NCBI GenBank assembly: GCA_963775625.1
Contig: CAVZJM010000009.1
Coordinates: 81,752-145,751 of the forward strand
Reading direction: 5' to 3'
DNA length: 64,000 nt
Source of the DNA: JAIBJN01 sp963775625
GTDB lineage: Bacteria; Actinomycetota; Thermoleophilia; Gaiellales; Gaiellaceae
Made by a program: the position numbers and the translations under genes. Below, in pieces: positions 50,281 to 57,000 of this stretch (the stretch's first letter is position 1; every line of letters starts with the position of its first letter). The notes under the pieces were generated by a model. It was not told the DNA's origin, ran no database searches, and saw nothing but the letters and a program-made list of their open reading frames with translations.

Positions 50281-51267
50281 AATCCGGGACCTCGGCGCAC
50301 GTGCGTGCGAAAGGCAGGAATACGAAACGGGGCCCGACGGACGCGGGCCCCGTTCCTCGTGCCGCACGCCCCCGCTACCGAGGGTGAGGACGCGCTCGCA
50401 GTTCACAGCCGCGTCACCGGGTCGAAGCACGGCGCGATCGCGATCGTCCGCGTGCTCGCCGCAGTCGAGCGTATCGACCGCCCCGTCGTCGGCGGCTGCG
50501 AAGAGGCGGTCGTTCCCCTCCTCGCCGAACAGCCCGTCGGCGCCCCCGCCGCCCCAGAGCCAGTCCGGTCCTTCGCCGCCGTGGAGGAGGTCGTCCTCGG
50601 AGCCACCCCAGAGCCGGTCCGGGCCGTCGCCCCCGTGGAGCGTGTCCACGCCCTTCTGGCCGAAGAGGAAGTCGGCGGCGCCGAGCCCCCAGATGGTGTC
50701 GTTTCCGGCCAGGGCAAGGATGAAGTCGCGCTTCTCGGAGCCGGTGAGCGTGTCGTCGCCGCGCGTGCCGCGCTGGATGACGACCCGGGTACGCCGCGCC
50801 GGCACGACCCGCACGCGCTCGCAGTCGACGGCGACGTCGCCGAGCCGGATGACCGCGCGGTCGCGCCCGGCGCCACAGTCGACGATGTCCGGCACCCCGT
50901 CGTTCTCCCCGGACTGGAGGACGTCGTGGTCGGGGCCGCCTTCGAGCATGTCGAGACCCCGGCCGCCGTGGAGGAGATCCGGGCCGCCGCCTCCTTCGAG
51001 GGAGTCGTGGCCGGCCCCGCCCCACAGGACGTCGCCGCCGGCGTCTCCGGTGAGCGTGTCGTCGCCGCGGTGGCCGAAGAGGAAGTCCCGGGCGCCGTTC
51101 CCGGCCAACATGTCGTTCCCGGCGCGACCATAGATGAAGTCCCGCCCGGCCGTGCCGACGAGCGAGTCGTCGCCCGGCGTGCCGACGACGACCTTGGCCG
51201 ACGCAGCCGGGGCGACCGCGAGCGCCGCCAGAGCGGCTGCCGCGACGAGAGGTAGATGGCGCTTCAC
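50257..51267 (-). CDS. Secreted RTX-type calcium-binding repeat protein 1
   Basis: This 336-residue protein has a signal peptide (LVAAAALAALAVAPAASA) and starts at GTG 51267 after AAAGGAA. Gly/Asp-rich nonapeptide repeats follow (GNDMLAGNGARD, GDDTLTGDAGGD, GPDLLHGGRGLD), which form calcium-binding parallel beta rolls. Two blocks end in similar CxxxxDRAVxxxGDxAVxCERV segments with paired Cys. The homologous protein 2 ends at such a segment. This frame instead runs 45 residues further, across the trp terminator hairpin, with an Arg/Ser/Pro-rich tail lacking family character. The original stop may have been lost through an indel. Function: envelope or adhesion, inferred. Confidence 0.75.
   Translation of the reverse strand: MKRHLPLVAAAALAALAVAPAASAKVVVGTPGDDSLVGTAGRDFIYGRAGNDMLAGNGARDFLFGHRGDDTLTGDAGGDVLWGGAGHDSLEGGGGPDLLHGGRGLDMLEGGPDHDVLQSGENDGVPDIVDCGAGRDRAVIRLGDVAVDCERVRVVPARRTRVVIQRGTRGDDTLTGSEKRDFILALAGNDTIWGLGAADFLFGQKGVDTLHGGDGPDRLWGGSEDDLLHGGEGPDWLWGGGGADGLFGEEGNDRLFAAADDGAVDTLDCGEHADDRDRAVLRPGDAAVNCERVLTLGSGGVRHEERGPRPSGPVSYSCLSHARAPRSRISRSRHIP
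50327..50353. terminator. GC-rich terminator hairpin after trpA, inside the RTX gene end
   Basis: ACGGGGCCCG and CGGGCCCCGT form a perfect 10-bp stem with a 7-base loop. Short pyrimidine runs follow on both strands (TCCTC to the right; TTCGTATTCC on the minus strand), so it may work in both directions. It lies 157 bases after the trpA stop, yet upstream of the stop codon of the minus-strand RTX gene. Confidence 0.65.
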
Positions 51268-51431
51268 GGGCGTTCCTTTCCGCGAGGTGGATCGTGGAAG
51301 AGACTGAACCACCGTGCTGTATGGAAGCCGTGCGGGTCGTGTTAAGCCGCCGTAAGGCTTAACGATGCGGGCGATGCGAAGCGATCATTCCGTGAGGCCG
51401 TTGTCGGCGACGGCCCACGGCTTCACGCTGA

Positions 51432-52352
51432 TCAGGGTTTTCGACGAGCGACCAGTGTGACCCGCTCGCAGTCGGCGGTGATCTGGTCGTTCGGCCGCGC
51501 GACGACGCGGTCTCGGCCGGAACCGCACGAGATGCGATCGGGCTCCCCGTCCGCCTCGATGGAGAACAGCTCGTCGTCGCCGTCCGCGCCTTGGAGCGTA
51601 TCGCGGCCGAGGCCGCCCCAGAGACGGTCGTTCCCGGTCTTGCCCATGAGGAAATCGACGCCGACGCCGCCGAGGAGGAGGTCGGGGCTGTGGCTGCCGT
51701 CGAGGGTGTCGTCCCCCTCGTTGCCCCAGAGCATGTCCGCGTTTGCGTGCCCGTTGAGATAGTCGTCGCCGCCGAGGCCGAGGATGTAGTCGCTTCCGCT
51801 CCATCGCCAGTCGGACAAAGCGTTGTCGCCGTCGTCGCCGATGCGGAAGTCTCCGGGAATCGTGCTACCACGGAGCCGGGTGACGCTCTCGCAGGCGAAG
51901 ACCCTGTCGCCGCGATTCACGACCGCCCGGTCGAAGCCGCGGCCGCAGGCGATCGAGTCCATGGTGGTGTCGTTCTCCCCGGCCCAGACGAGATCGTTGC
52001 CGGGTCCAGCGTCGACGACGTCCGTTCCCCAGCCCGGCCGGAGCCGGTCATCGCCGAGCCCGCCGTCGAGCGTGTCGTCGCGCCCGCTCCCCCAGATCCA
52101 GTCCTCGCCGGCCTCGCCCAGGAGGATGTCGTCTCCCTCTTCGCCATAGATCCGATCCCCACGTCGAAAGCCGACGAGCACGTCCGTGCCGTCACGACCG
52201 TAGATGGCGTCGCGCATCGAGGTGCCCAGTAGCGTGTTCGCCGCGCCGTTTCCCACGATGAGCTTGGCGGACGCGACAGGTACAAGGCCGAGGGTCAAGA
52301 CCAGCGCGACTCCAAAGAGCGCGCACAGCGATGTCCTCGTCCCGAGCCGCAT
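51432..52352 (-). CDS. Secreted RTX-type calcium-binding repeat protein 2
   Basis: This 306-residue paralogue of the preceding protein has signal peptide LCALFGVALVLTLGLVPVASA. Repeats such as GDDILLGEAGEDWIWGSGRDD and GDDTLDGSHSPDLLLGGVGVD follow the GGxGxDxLx pattern of hemolysin-type calcium-binding repeats. Two cysteine-bearing blocks (IACGRGFDRAVVNRGDRVFACE and the final ISCGSGRDRVVARPNDQITADCE) divide the protein as in protein 1. It ends shortly after the second block, RVTLVARRKP. No type I secretion genes are nearby; the signal peptide indicates Sec export. The start at 52352 is preferred over upstream in-frame codons because the signal peptide then begins correctly. Confidence 0.8.
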   Translation of the reverse strand: MRLGTRTSLCALFGVALVLTLGLVPVASAKLIVGNGAANTLLGTSMRDAIYGRDGTDVLVGFRRGDRIYGEEGDDILLGEAGEDWIWGSGRDDTLDGGLGDDRLRPGWGTDVVDAGPGNDLVWAGENDTTMDSIACGRGFDRAVVNRGDRVFACESVTRLRGSTIPGDFRIGDDGDNALSDWRWSGSDYILGLGGDDYLNGHANADMLWGNEGDDTLDGSHSPDLLLGGVGVDFLMGKTGNDRLWGGLGRDTLQGADGDDELFSIEADGEPDRISCGSGRDRVVARPNDQITADCERVTLVARRKP

Positions 52353-52466
52353 CCGACTCGAAACGTAGTGGCGCCGTAGGAACAATTCCAGGCCCGGGCG
52401 TCGAGATCACGTCTCTTTCAGGGCGTAGGCTATTCCCATGGGTGGTCCCGACCCTCACCGTTCGTA

Positions 52467-54029
52467 GTGGCCGTTCTGGAATCCCGGGCGGACCGCACCG
52501 CCGAGGGCTACGCAGGCAACAGGCAACGGATGGAGGCGCTCGTCGCGGAGCTGCGCGAGCGTACCGAGCACGTCGCCGGGCAGCGTTCCCCGGAGGCCGT
52601 CGAGCGCCACCGGGCACGTGGGAAGCTCCTGGCCCGAGAGCGCGTCGACCGGCTCCTCGATCCGGGCTCGGCGTTTCTCGAGCTGAACGCGCTCGCGGCG
52701 TGGGAGCGCTACGACGGGGAGGCGCCGGGGGCGGGCATGATCGCGGGCGTCGGGGTGGTCGAGGGTGTCGAGTGCGCGATCGTCGCGAACGACGCCACCG
52801 TCAAGGGCGGGACGTACTACCCGCTGACCGTGAAGAAGCACCTGCGGGCACAGGAGGTCGCCGAGCAGAACCGCCTGCCGTGCATCTACCTGGTCGACTC
52901 CGGCGGCGCCTTCCTGCCGCTGCAAGACGAGGTCTTTCCCGACCGGGAGCATTTCGGCCGGATCTTCTACAACCAGGCGCGGATGTCGGCGAAGGGCATT
53001 CCGCAGGTCGCGGTCGTGATGGGCTCGTGCACGGCGGGCGGCGCCTACGTGCCGGCGATGAGCGACGAGACGGTGATCGTGCGCGGTACCGGGACGATCT
53101 TCCTGGGCGGCCCGCCGCTCGTGAAGGCCGCGACGGGCGAGGAGGTGAGCGCCGAGGAGCTGGGCGGCGCCGATGTCCACTCGCGCGTCTCCGGGGTGAC
53201 CGACCACTACGCAGTCAGCGACGAGCATGCGCTCGCGCTCGCGCGCCAGATCGTCCGCAACCTGCACCGGCGCAAGCCGGATCCGCCGTGGGACGTCCTC
53301 CCCTCGGAGGAGCCGCTGTACGACCCGGAAGAGCTCTACGGGATCGTCCCCACCGACTTCGGCAAGGCCTACGACGTCCACGAGCTGATCGCCCGGCTCG
53401 TGGACGGAAGCAGGCTGCACGAGTTCAAGGCCCTCTACGGCGATACCCTCGTTTGCGGTTTCGCGCGCATCGAGGGCTACCCGGTGGGGATCCTTGCGAG
53501 CAACGGCGTGCTCTTCTCGGAATCGGCGCTCAAGGGCGCCCACTTCGTCGAGCTCGCGTGCAAGCGGCGTGTGCCGCTCCTCTTCCTCCAGAACATCACC
53601 GGCTTCATGGTCGGGAAGGCGTACGAGTCGGGCGGCATCGCCAAGGACGGTGCGAAGCTCGTCACCGCGGTCGCATGCGCGCAGGTGCCCAAGTTCACGG
53701 TGATCGTGGGCGGCTCTTTCGGCGCCGGCAATTACGGGATGTGCGGGCGCGCCTACGGCCCGCGCCAGCTCTGGATGTGGCCCAACGCGCGCATCTCGGT
53801 CATGGGCGGCGAGCAGGCCGCTACCGTCCTGTCGGCCGTGGGACGCGCAGACCCGGATGAGATCCGCGAGAAGTACGAGCGCGAGGGCAGTCCCTACTAC
53901 TCGACCGCACGCCTCTGGGACGACGGCATCATCGACCCGGTGGACACCCGCAAGGTGGTTGCCCTGGGCATCTCCACGGCGCTCAACGCGCCGATCCCCG
54001 AGACGACCTTCGGCGTCTTCCGGATGTAA
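52467..54029 (+). CDS. Acyl-CoA carboxylase beta subunit (3-methylcrotonyl-CoA carboxylase type)
   Basis: This 520-residue carboxyltransferase has a crotonase-like double domain. The first half has CIYLVDSGGAFLPLQDEVFPD and VVMGSCTAGGAYVPAMSDE; the second half has FLQNITGFMVGKAYESGGIAKDGAK in two blocks, and SFGAGNYGMCGRAYGPRQLW. The FLPLQDEVFPDREHFGRIF form is typical of methylcrotonyl-CoA carboxylases of leucine breakdown rather than propionyl-CoA carboxylases. The biotin-carrying alpha subunit is not in the window. GTG start at 52467. An enoyl-CoA hydratase that could act next (methylglutaconyl-CoA hydratase) is encoded at 55133. Confidence 0.9.
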   Translation: MAVLESRADRTAEGYAGNRQRMEALVAELRERTEHVAGQRSPEAVERHRARGKLLARERVDRLLDPGSAFLELNALAAWERYDGEAPGAGMIAGVGVVEGVECAIVANDATVKGGTYYPLTVKKHLRAQEVAEQNRLPCIYLVDSGGAFLPLQDEVFPDREHFGRIFYNQARMSAKGIPQVAVVMGSCTAGGAYVPAMSDETVIVRGTGTIFLGGPPLVKAATGEEVSAEELGGADVHSRVSGVTDHYAVSDEHALALARQIVRNLHRRKPDPPWDVLPSEEPLYDPEELYGIVPTDFGKAYDVHELIARLVDGSRLHEFKALYGDTLVCGFARIEGYPVGILASNGVLFSESALKGAHFVELACKRRVPLLFLQNITGFMVGKAYESGGIAKDGAKLVTAVACAQVPKFTVIVGGSFGAGNYGMCGRAYGPRQLWMWPNARISVMGGEQAATVLSAVGRADPDEIREKYEREGSPYYSTARLWDDGIIDPVDTRKVVALGISTALNAPIPETTFGVFRM

Positions 54030-54108
54030 GCCGCCGGTCGGACGCGTCACTTCGGCCCGCGGTGCGAGACGGCGCCAGGGTCACTGCGGCCCGGCGGGCG
54101 AAGTCGAA

Positions 54109-54200
54109 TCGGCACACTCTCGGCACGGTCCGTCACCCACGGGCGCGTCTTTCCTCGTTAGGCTCAGAAGTGGGTGGTGGCCCGGGGTGGCCCCAGCGGC
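54109..54200 (-). repeat. 3'-flanking repeat motif, copy B (downstream of the DapA-family gene)
   Basis: On the minus strand this lies about 40 bases after the stop of the DapA-family gene and aligns with 50202-50280. It has CACCCAC (plus 54170-54176) pairing with GTGGGTG (plus 54134-54140). The rest of the 211-base gap (54030-54240) is GC-rich with several inverted GGCCC runs near 54180-54230 and no supported gene. Confidence 0.6.
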
Positions 54201-54240
54201 GCCGGGGAGGCTCCCGGGCACTGGCCCGGTGGCAACGGGT

Positions 54241-55107
54241 CTAGCCGGTCGCCACGGCGATCCAGGCGGAAACCCAGGCGTCGAGAGCGCGCCGCTCGTC
54301 GGCACCGAGACCGCGCAGCGGCGGGCGCACGTCCTCGCGAACCGGGACGCCCCGCAAGCCGAGGATCCGCTTGAGCGCGGCGTGCCGCGAGAAGGCCTCC
54401 AGGCCGTCCCTGAGCTCGCCCAGCTGCGCGCTTCGCTCGGCGCTCGGATCGCGCACGGCGGCAACGATCAGCTCCGGGAAGGCAGTCGCGAGCGCCGACA
54501 CCGAACCCTTCGCGCCCTGCTCCATGGCCGTCCCGATCAGGCTCTCGGCACCGACGAAGATGTCGAGGCCCTCGAGCAGATACGGCTCGACCTTCTCGAA
54601 GGGAGCGTCGGAGACCTTCATGCCGGCGAGATTCGGGGCGAGCTCCTGCAGCCGCTCGACCACCGAGACCGGGACCGCGTAGCTGCTCACCTTCGCGAAC
54701 TCGTAGACGTAGAACGGCGTCGGCGCGCACGCCGCGGCCGCGGCTTCGAAGTGGGCGAGAAGCGACTCCTCGTCGAGCTGGTAGTACGGCGGGGCGATGA
54801 CCGCGACCGCGTCTGCTCCGGCTGCCGCCGCGTGCTCGGCGAGCGCGACGGTGTCGGCGGTGGTCTGGGCGCCGCAGTGGACGGCGACGTCGAGCCGCCC
54901 CGCGCATGCCGAGACGAAGAGATCCGTCACCCGGCGGCGTTCGGCCGGCGAGAGGAGTATCCCCTCGCCCGTCGTCCCCATCGCCAGGATCCCGTCGAGC
55001 CCGCCGGAAACCAGGAACTCGGCGAGGGGCTCGAACGCTTCCTCGTCGAGCTCCGCCCCGTCGTCGCGGAACGGCGTCACAGCAGCGGCCAGAGCGCCCT
55101 TGATCAC
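54241..55107 (-). CDS. DapA/NAL-family aldolase-type lyase
   Basis: This 288-residue TIM-barrel protein belongs to the dihydrodipicolinate synthase / N-acetylneuraminate lyase family. It has AAVTPFRDDGAELDEEAF, GILAMGTTGEGILLSPAER, the Tyr in PFYVYEF, and the Schiff-base Lys in LAGMKVSDAPFEKVEPYL (about residue 160). The longer frame to 55236 overlaps the divergent hydratase start, so the GTG at 55107 with AAGG upstream is preferred. The true substrate is uncertain: this subfamily includes lyases for keto-deoxy sugars. It is divergent from the hydratase with only 25 bases between, leaving almost no room for two leaders. Confidence 0.85.
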   Translation of the reverse strand: MIKGALAAAVTPFRDDGAELDEEAFEPLAEFLVSGGLDGILAMGTTGEGILLSPAERRRVTDLFVSACAGRLDVAVHCGAQTTADTVALAEHAAAAGADAVAVIAPPYYQLDEESLLAHFEAAAAACAPTPFYVYEFAKVSSYAVPVSVVERLQELAPNLAGMKVSDAPFEKVEPYLLEGLDIFVGAESLIGTAMEQGAKGSVSALATAFPELIVAAVRDPSAERSAQLGELRDGLEAFSRHAALKRILGLRGVPVREDVRPPLRGLGADERRALDAWVSAWIAVATG

Positions 55108-55132
55108 GATGCGAACCTTATGCTGCGCGACG

Positions 55133-55918
55133 ATGAGCTCGCTCCGCATCGAGCGTGACCGTGACGTTCTCCGCATCACTATCGCCAAGCCGGAGCGGCG
55201 GAACGCCTTCGACGCCGCTCTGATCGCCGAGCTCACGGAAGCCTTCGCCGATGTCGGGGACGCGCGGGCGGTCGTCCTTGCGGGCGACGGGCCGAGCTTC
55301 TGCGCCGGCGCCGACGTCGAGTGGCAGCGCTCCTCCGTCGACCTTTCCTACGACGAGAACGTCGCGGACGCGATGCGGCTCTACCGCATGCTCGAGGCGA
55401 TCGACGCCTGCCCTGCGCCGGTCGTGGCCCGCGTGCAGGGTTTCGCGCTCGGCGGGGGCTCGGGGGTCGTCGCCTGTGCCGACGTGGCCGTGGCCCGCGC
55501 GGATGCGGTCTTCGGCTTCACCGAAGTTCGGCTCGGGATCATCCCGGCCGTCATCTCGCCGTTCGTGCTGGATCGCATCGGGGCGGGCGCGGCCCGGCGC
55601 TACTTCCTGACCGGCGAGCGGTTCGACGCCGAGGCGGCGCTTCGGATCGGGCTCGTGCACGAGATCGCCGAGGAGCTCGACACAGCAGTCGAGCAGGTGG
55701 TCGACAACCTGCTCGCCGCCGGCCCCGAGGCCGCTCGCGCCGCGAAACGGCTGGTCCGCGAGCGCCCACACGGGGAGGCGGCCGCCCATGTGGCGGCCGC
55801 GCTGCGGACGAGCCCCGAGGGACAGGAGGGGCTCCGGGCGTTCCTGGAGAAGCGGGCCGCGACCCTTCCGAGCGGCGACGCCTGGGGTGTGTACTCCGAC
55901 GAGCGGGAAGCCGGGTAG
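55133..55918 (+). CDS. Enoyl-CoA hydratase/isomerase (methylglutaconyl-CoA hydratase-like)
   Basis: This 261-residue crotonase-fold protein has oxyanion-hole segments PSFCAGADVEWQR (residues about 57-69) and ALGGGSGVVACADVAVA. It continues with FGFTEVRLGIIPAVISPFVL and YFLTGERFDAEAALRIGLVHE. Such enzymes hydrate enoyl-CoA thioesters. Next to a methylcrotonyl-type carboxylase gene it could be the methylglutaconyl-CoA hydratase of leucine breakdown, but this is context only. ATG 55133 is within 25 bases of the divergent lyase start and no Shine-Dalgarno sequence is seen, so a leaderless transcript is likely. Confidence 0.88.
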   Translation: MSSLRIERDRDVLRITIAKPERRNAFDAALIAELTEAFADVGDARAVVLAGDGPSFCAGADVEWQRSSVDLSYDENVADAMRLYRMLEAIDACPAPVVARVQGFALGGGSGVVACADVAVARADAVFGFTEVRLGIIPAVISPFVLDRIGAGAARRYFLTGERFDAEAALRIGLVHEIAEELDTAVEQVVDNLLAAGPEAARAAKRLVRERPHGEAAAHVAAALRTSPEGQEGLRAFLEKRAATLPSGDAWGVYSDEREAG

Positions 55919-55971
55919 CGCCTCGGCTCTCGGACGGCGCCGCCGACTGGTGCCCGAATCGATCCGCCGCT

Positions 55972-56094
55972 CTACCCGATGCCGCTTCCTCCGGTTCCTT
56001 CGCCCCAGGTGAACAGGACCACGAGGACGATGAACGCGACGACCGCGAGCAGGGCCACGATCAGCACCCGATAGACGATTCGCCTAGTTGCCAT
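55972..56094 (-). CDS. Small single-span membrane protein
   Basis: This 40-residue frame begins MATRRIVYRVL and has one strong hydrophobic helix (LIVALLAVVAFIVLVVLF). It ends in a Gly/Thr-rich tail. GGGGAT lies about seven bases before the ATG at 56094. It overlaps the end of the upstream Trp/Cys-rich gene by 11 bases, a typical coupling arrangement. Positive residues at the N-terminus suggest that the N-terminus is inside and the tail outside. It is not recognised as a known family, but the reading frame, coupling and hydrophobic profile make it credible. Confidence 0.55.
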   Translation of the reverse strand: MATRRIVYRVLIVALLAVVAFIVLVVLFTWGEGTGGSGIG

Positions 56095-56401
56095 GCGCGA
56101 ATCCCCATGATCCTCCTGGGTACCCGGTCAGGCGGACCCAGGGCGTCTTGGTGTTGAAGCAGTACTGGAGGCACTGCTGGAACTTGCCTTGCGCCCGAAC
56201 CCGATACTGACTCCGGTTGGGCCCACCGTCGACGTCGAGCCCGGTGTGGCCCTTGAAGTCCCAGCCGGAGAACTGCATGCAGCACTCGACGTCGCGCCAG
56301 AACGTGGGCGACCAGGGGTTGTTCGTCTTGACGATCAACGAGTGCCCAGCCTCCCAGCACCAGCGGATGGTCAGGATGTACTTCCAGTAGAAGTCTTCCA
56401 C
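56084..56401 (-). CDS. Trp/Cys-rich secreted-type protein, probably 5'-truncated
   Basis: This frame of 105 residues is unusually rich in Trp and Cys (IRWCWEAGHSLIVKT, DVECCMQFSGWDFKGH, QQCLQYCFNT). It resembles small exported actinobacterial proteins that begin with a signal peptide. Here there is none, and an in-frame TGA lies about ten codons upstream of the GTG at 56401, so the original N-terminus appears lost. The upstream DNA carries a tRNA-like fragment, so recombination could have removed it. Function is unknown. The coupled small membrane protein downstream may be a partner. Confidence 0.45.
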   Translation of the reverse strand: MEDFYWKYILTIRWCWEAGHSLIVKTNNPWSPTFWRDVECCMQFSGWDFKGHTGLDVDGGPNRSQYRVRAQGKFQQCLQYCFNTKTPWVRLTGYPGGSWGFAHGN

Positions 56402-56532
56402 GCCGTTCAGTGAAGCGGTTTTCCCTCAACCATGCCGTTCGCCAAAGCCGTTGGAGTCGGTGAATGCGGTCCTGGTGTGGTCTCCGTGTGGTCTCGGTGT
56501 GGTCGTGTCATCTCTCTCGAGGTCGCGAGAGC

Positions 56533-56590
56533 AAGGGCGGCCGGGAATCGAACCCGCGTTCGCAGCCCCGGCGCAAACCTAAGAGCGAAG
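56533..56590 (-). other. tRNA 3'-half fragment, possible old attachment site
   Basis: On the minus strand the sequence contains GCGGGTTCGATTCCCGG, a T-arm with its TTCGATT loop, followed by CCGCCC as an acceptor-like strand. No matching 5' acceptor or D-arm lies upstream, so no complete tRNA is present. Such 3' fragments are often left by integrative elements. Just left of it on the plus strand, TGTGGTCTCSG-like 11-mers are repeated three times (about 56475-56508). No integrase gene is seen. Confidence 0.45.
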
Positions 56591-56688
56591 CGCTCCAGGA
56601 CAGCACCGGACAGGACAATGAACACGCCCACGAGGATGACGAAGCCATCGCAGGCGCGCCTGTTTTCGCAGAGTCGGCGGAGGGGCGG

Positions 56689-57000
56689 TCAGTGACGCGT
56701 ACAGCGAACGAGCTCACGAAGCACGGGCTCGAAGCGCTTGCCACGGCGCGTCAGGCGGTACTCGACGCCCGGCGGTCGCGTGTCGAGCACCCGCCGCTCC
56801 AGAAGACCGGCGGCGACGAGCTCCGTCAGCCGCGCCGTGAGGGTCGTCGGAGGTACCCGACCGAGCGCGGCTCGGAACTCGTTGAAGCGCTCGGCCCCTT
56901 CGAATGAGGCAAAGAGGATCGAGAGCGTCCAGCGCCGTTCGAGGAGGTCCGCCGTACGGCGGACCTCCTCGGGAATCGGTTCACGCCGCCTGCAGCGCAT
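56689..57000 (-). CDS. HxlR-family winged-helix transcriptional regulator
   Basis: This 103-residue protein has the HxlR/MarR-like fold: RRTADLLERRWTLSILFA at residues about 15-32, FNEFRAALGRVPPTTLTARLTELVAAGLLERR as recognition helices, and the wing GVEYRLTRRGKRF. It lacks the Cys near the N-terminus that defines redox-sensing HxlR members. Its ATG at 57000 overlaps the lon stop by 20 bases on the same strand, so it is made from the lon transcript. It may control envelope or stress genes; the operon with lon is unusual. Confidence 0.82.
   Translation of the reverse strand: MRCRRREPIPEEVRRTADLLERRWTLSILFASFEGAERFNEFRAALGRVPPTTLTARLTELVAAGLLERRVLDTRPPGVEYRLTRRGKRFEPVLRELVRCTRH

Noticed and set aside
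56520..56600. Complete tRNA gene
   Set aside because: Only the T-arm and a 3' acceptor-like strand are present; no D-arm, anticodon stem or 5' acceptor pairs with it.
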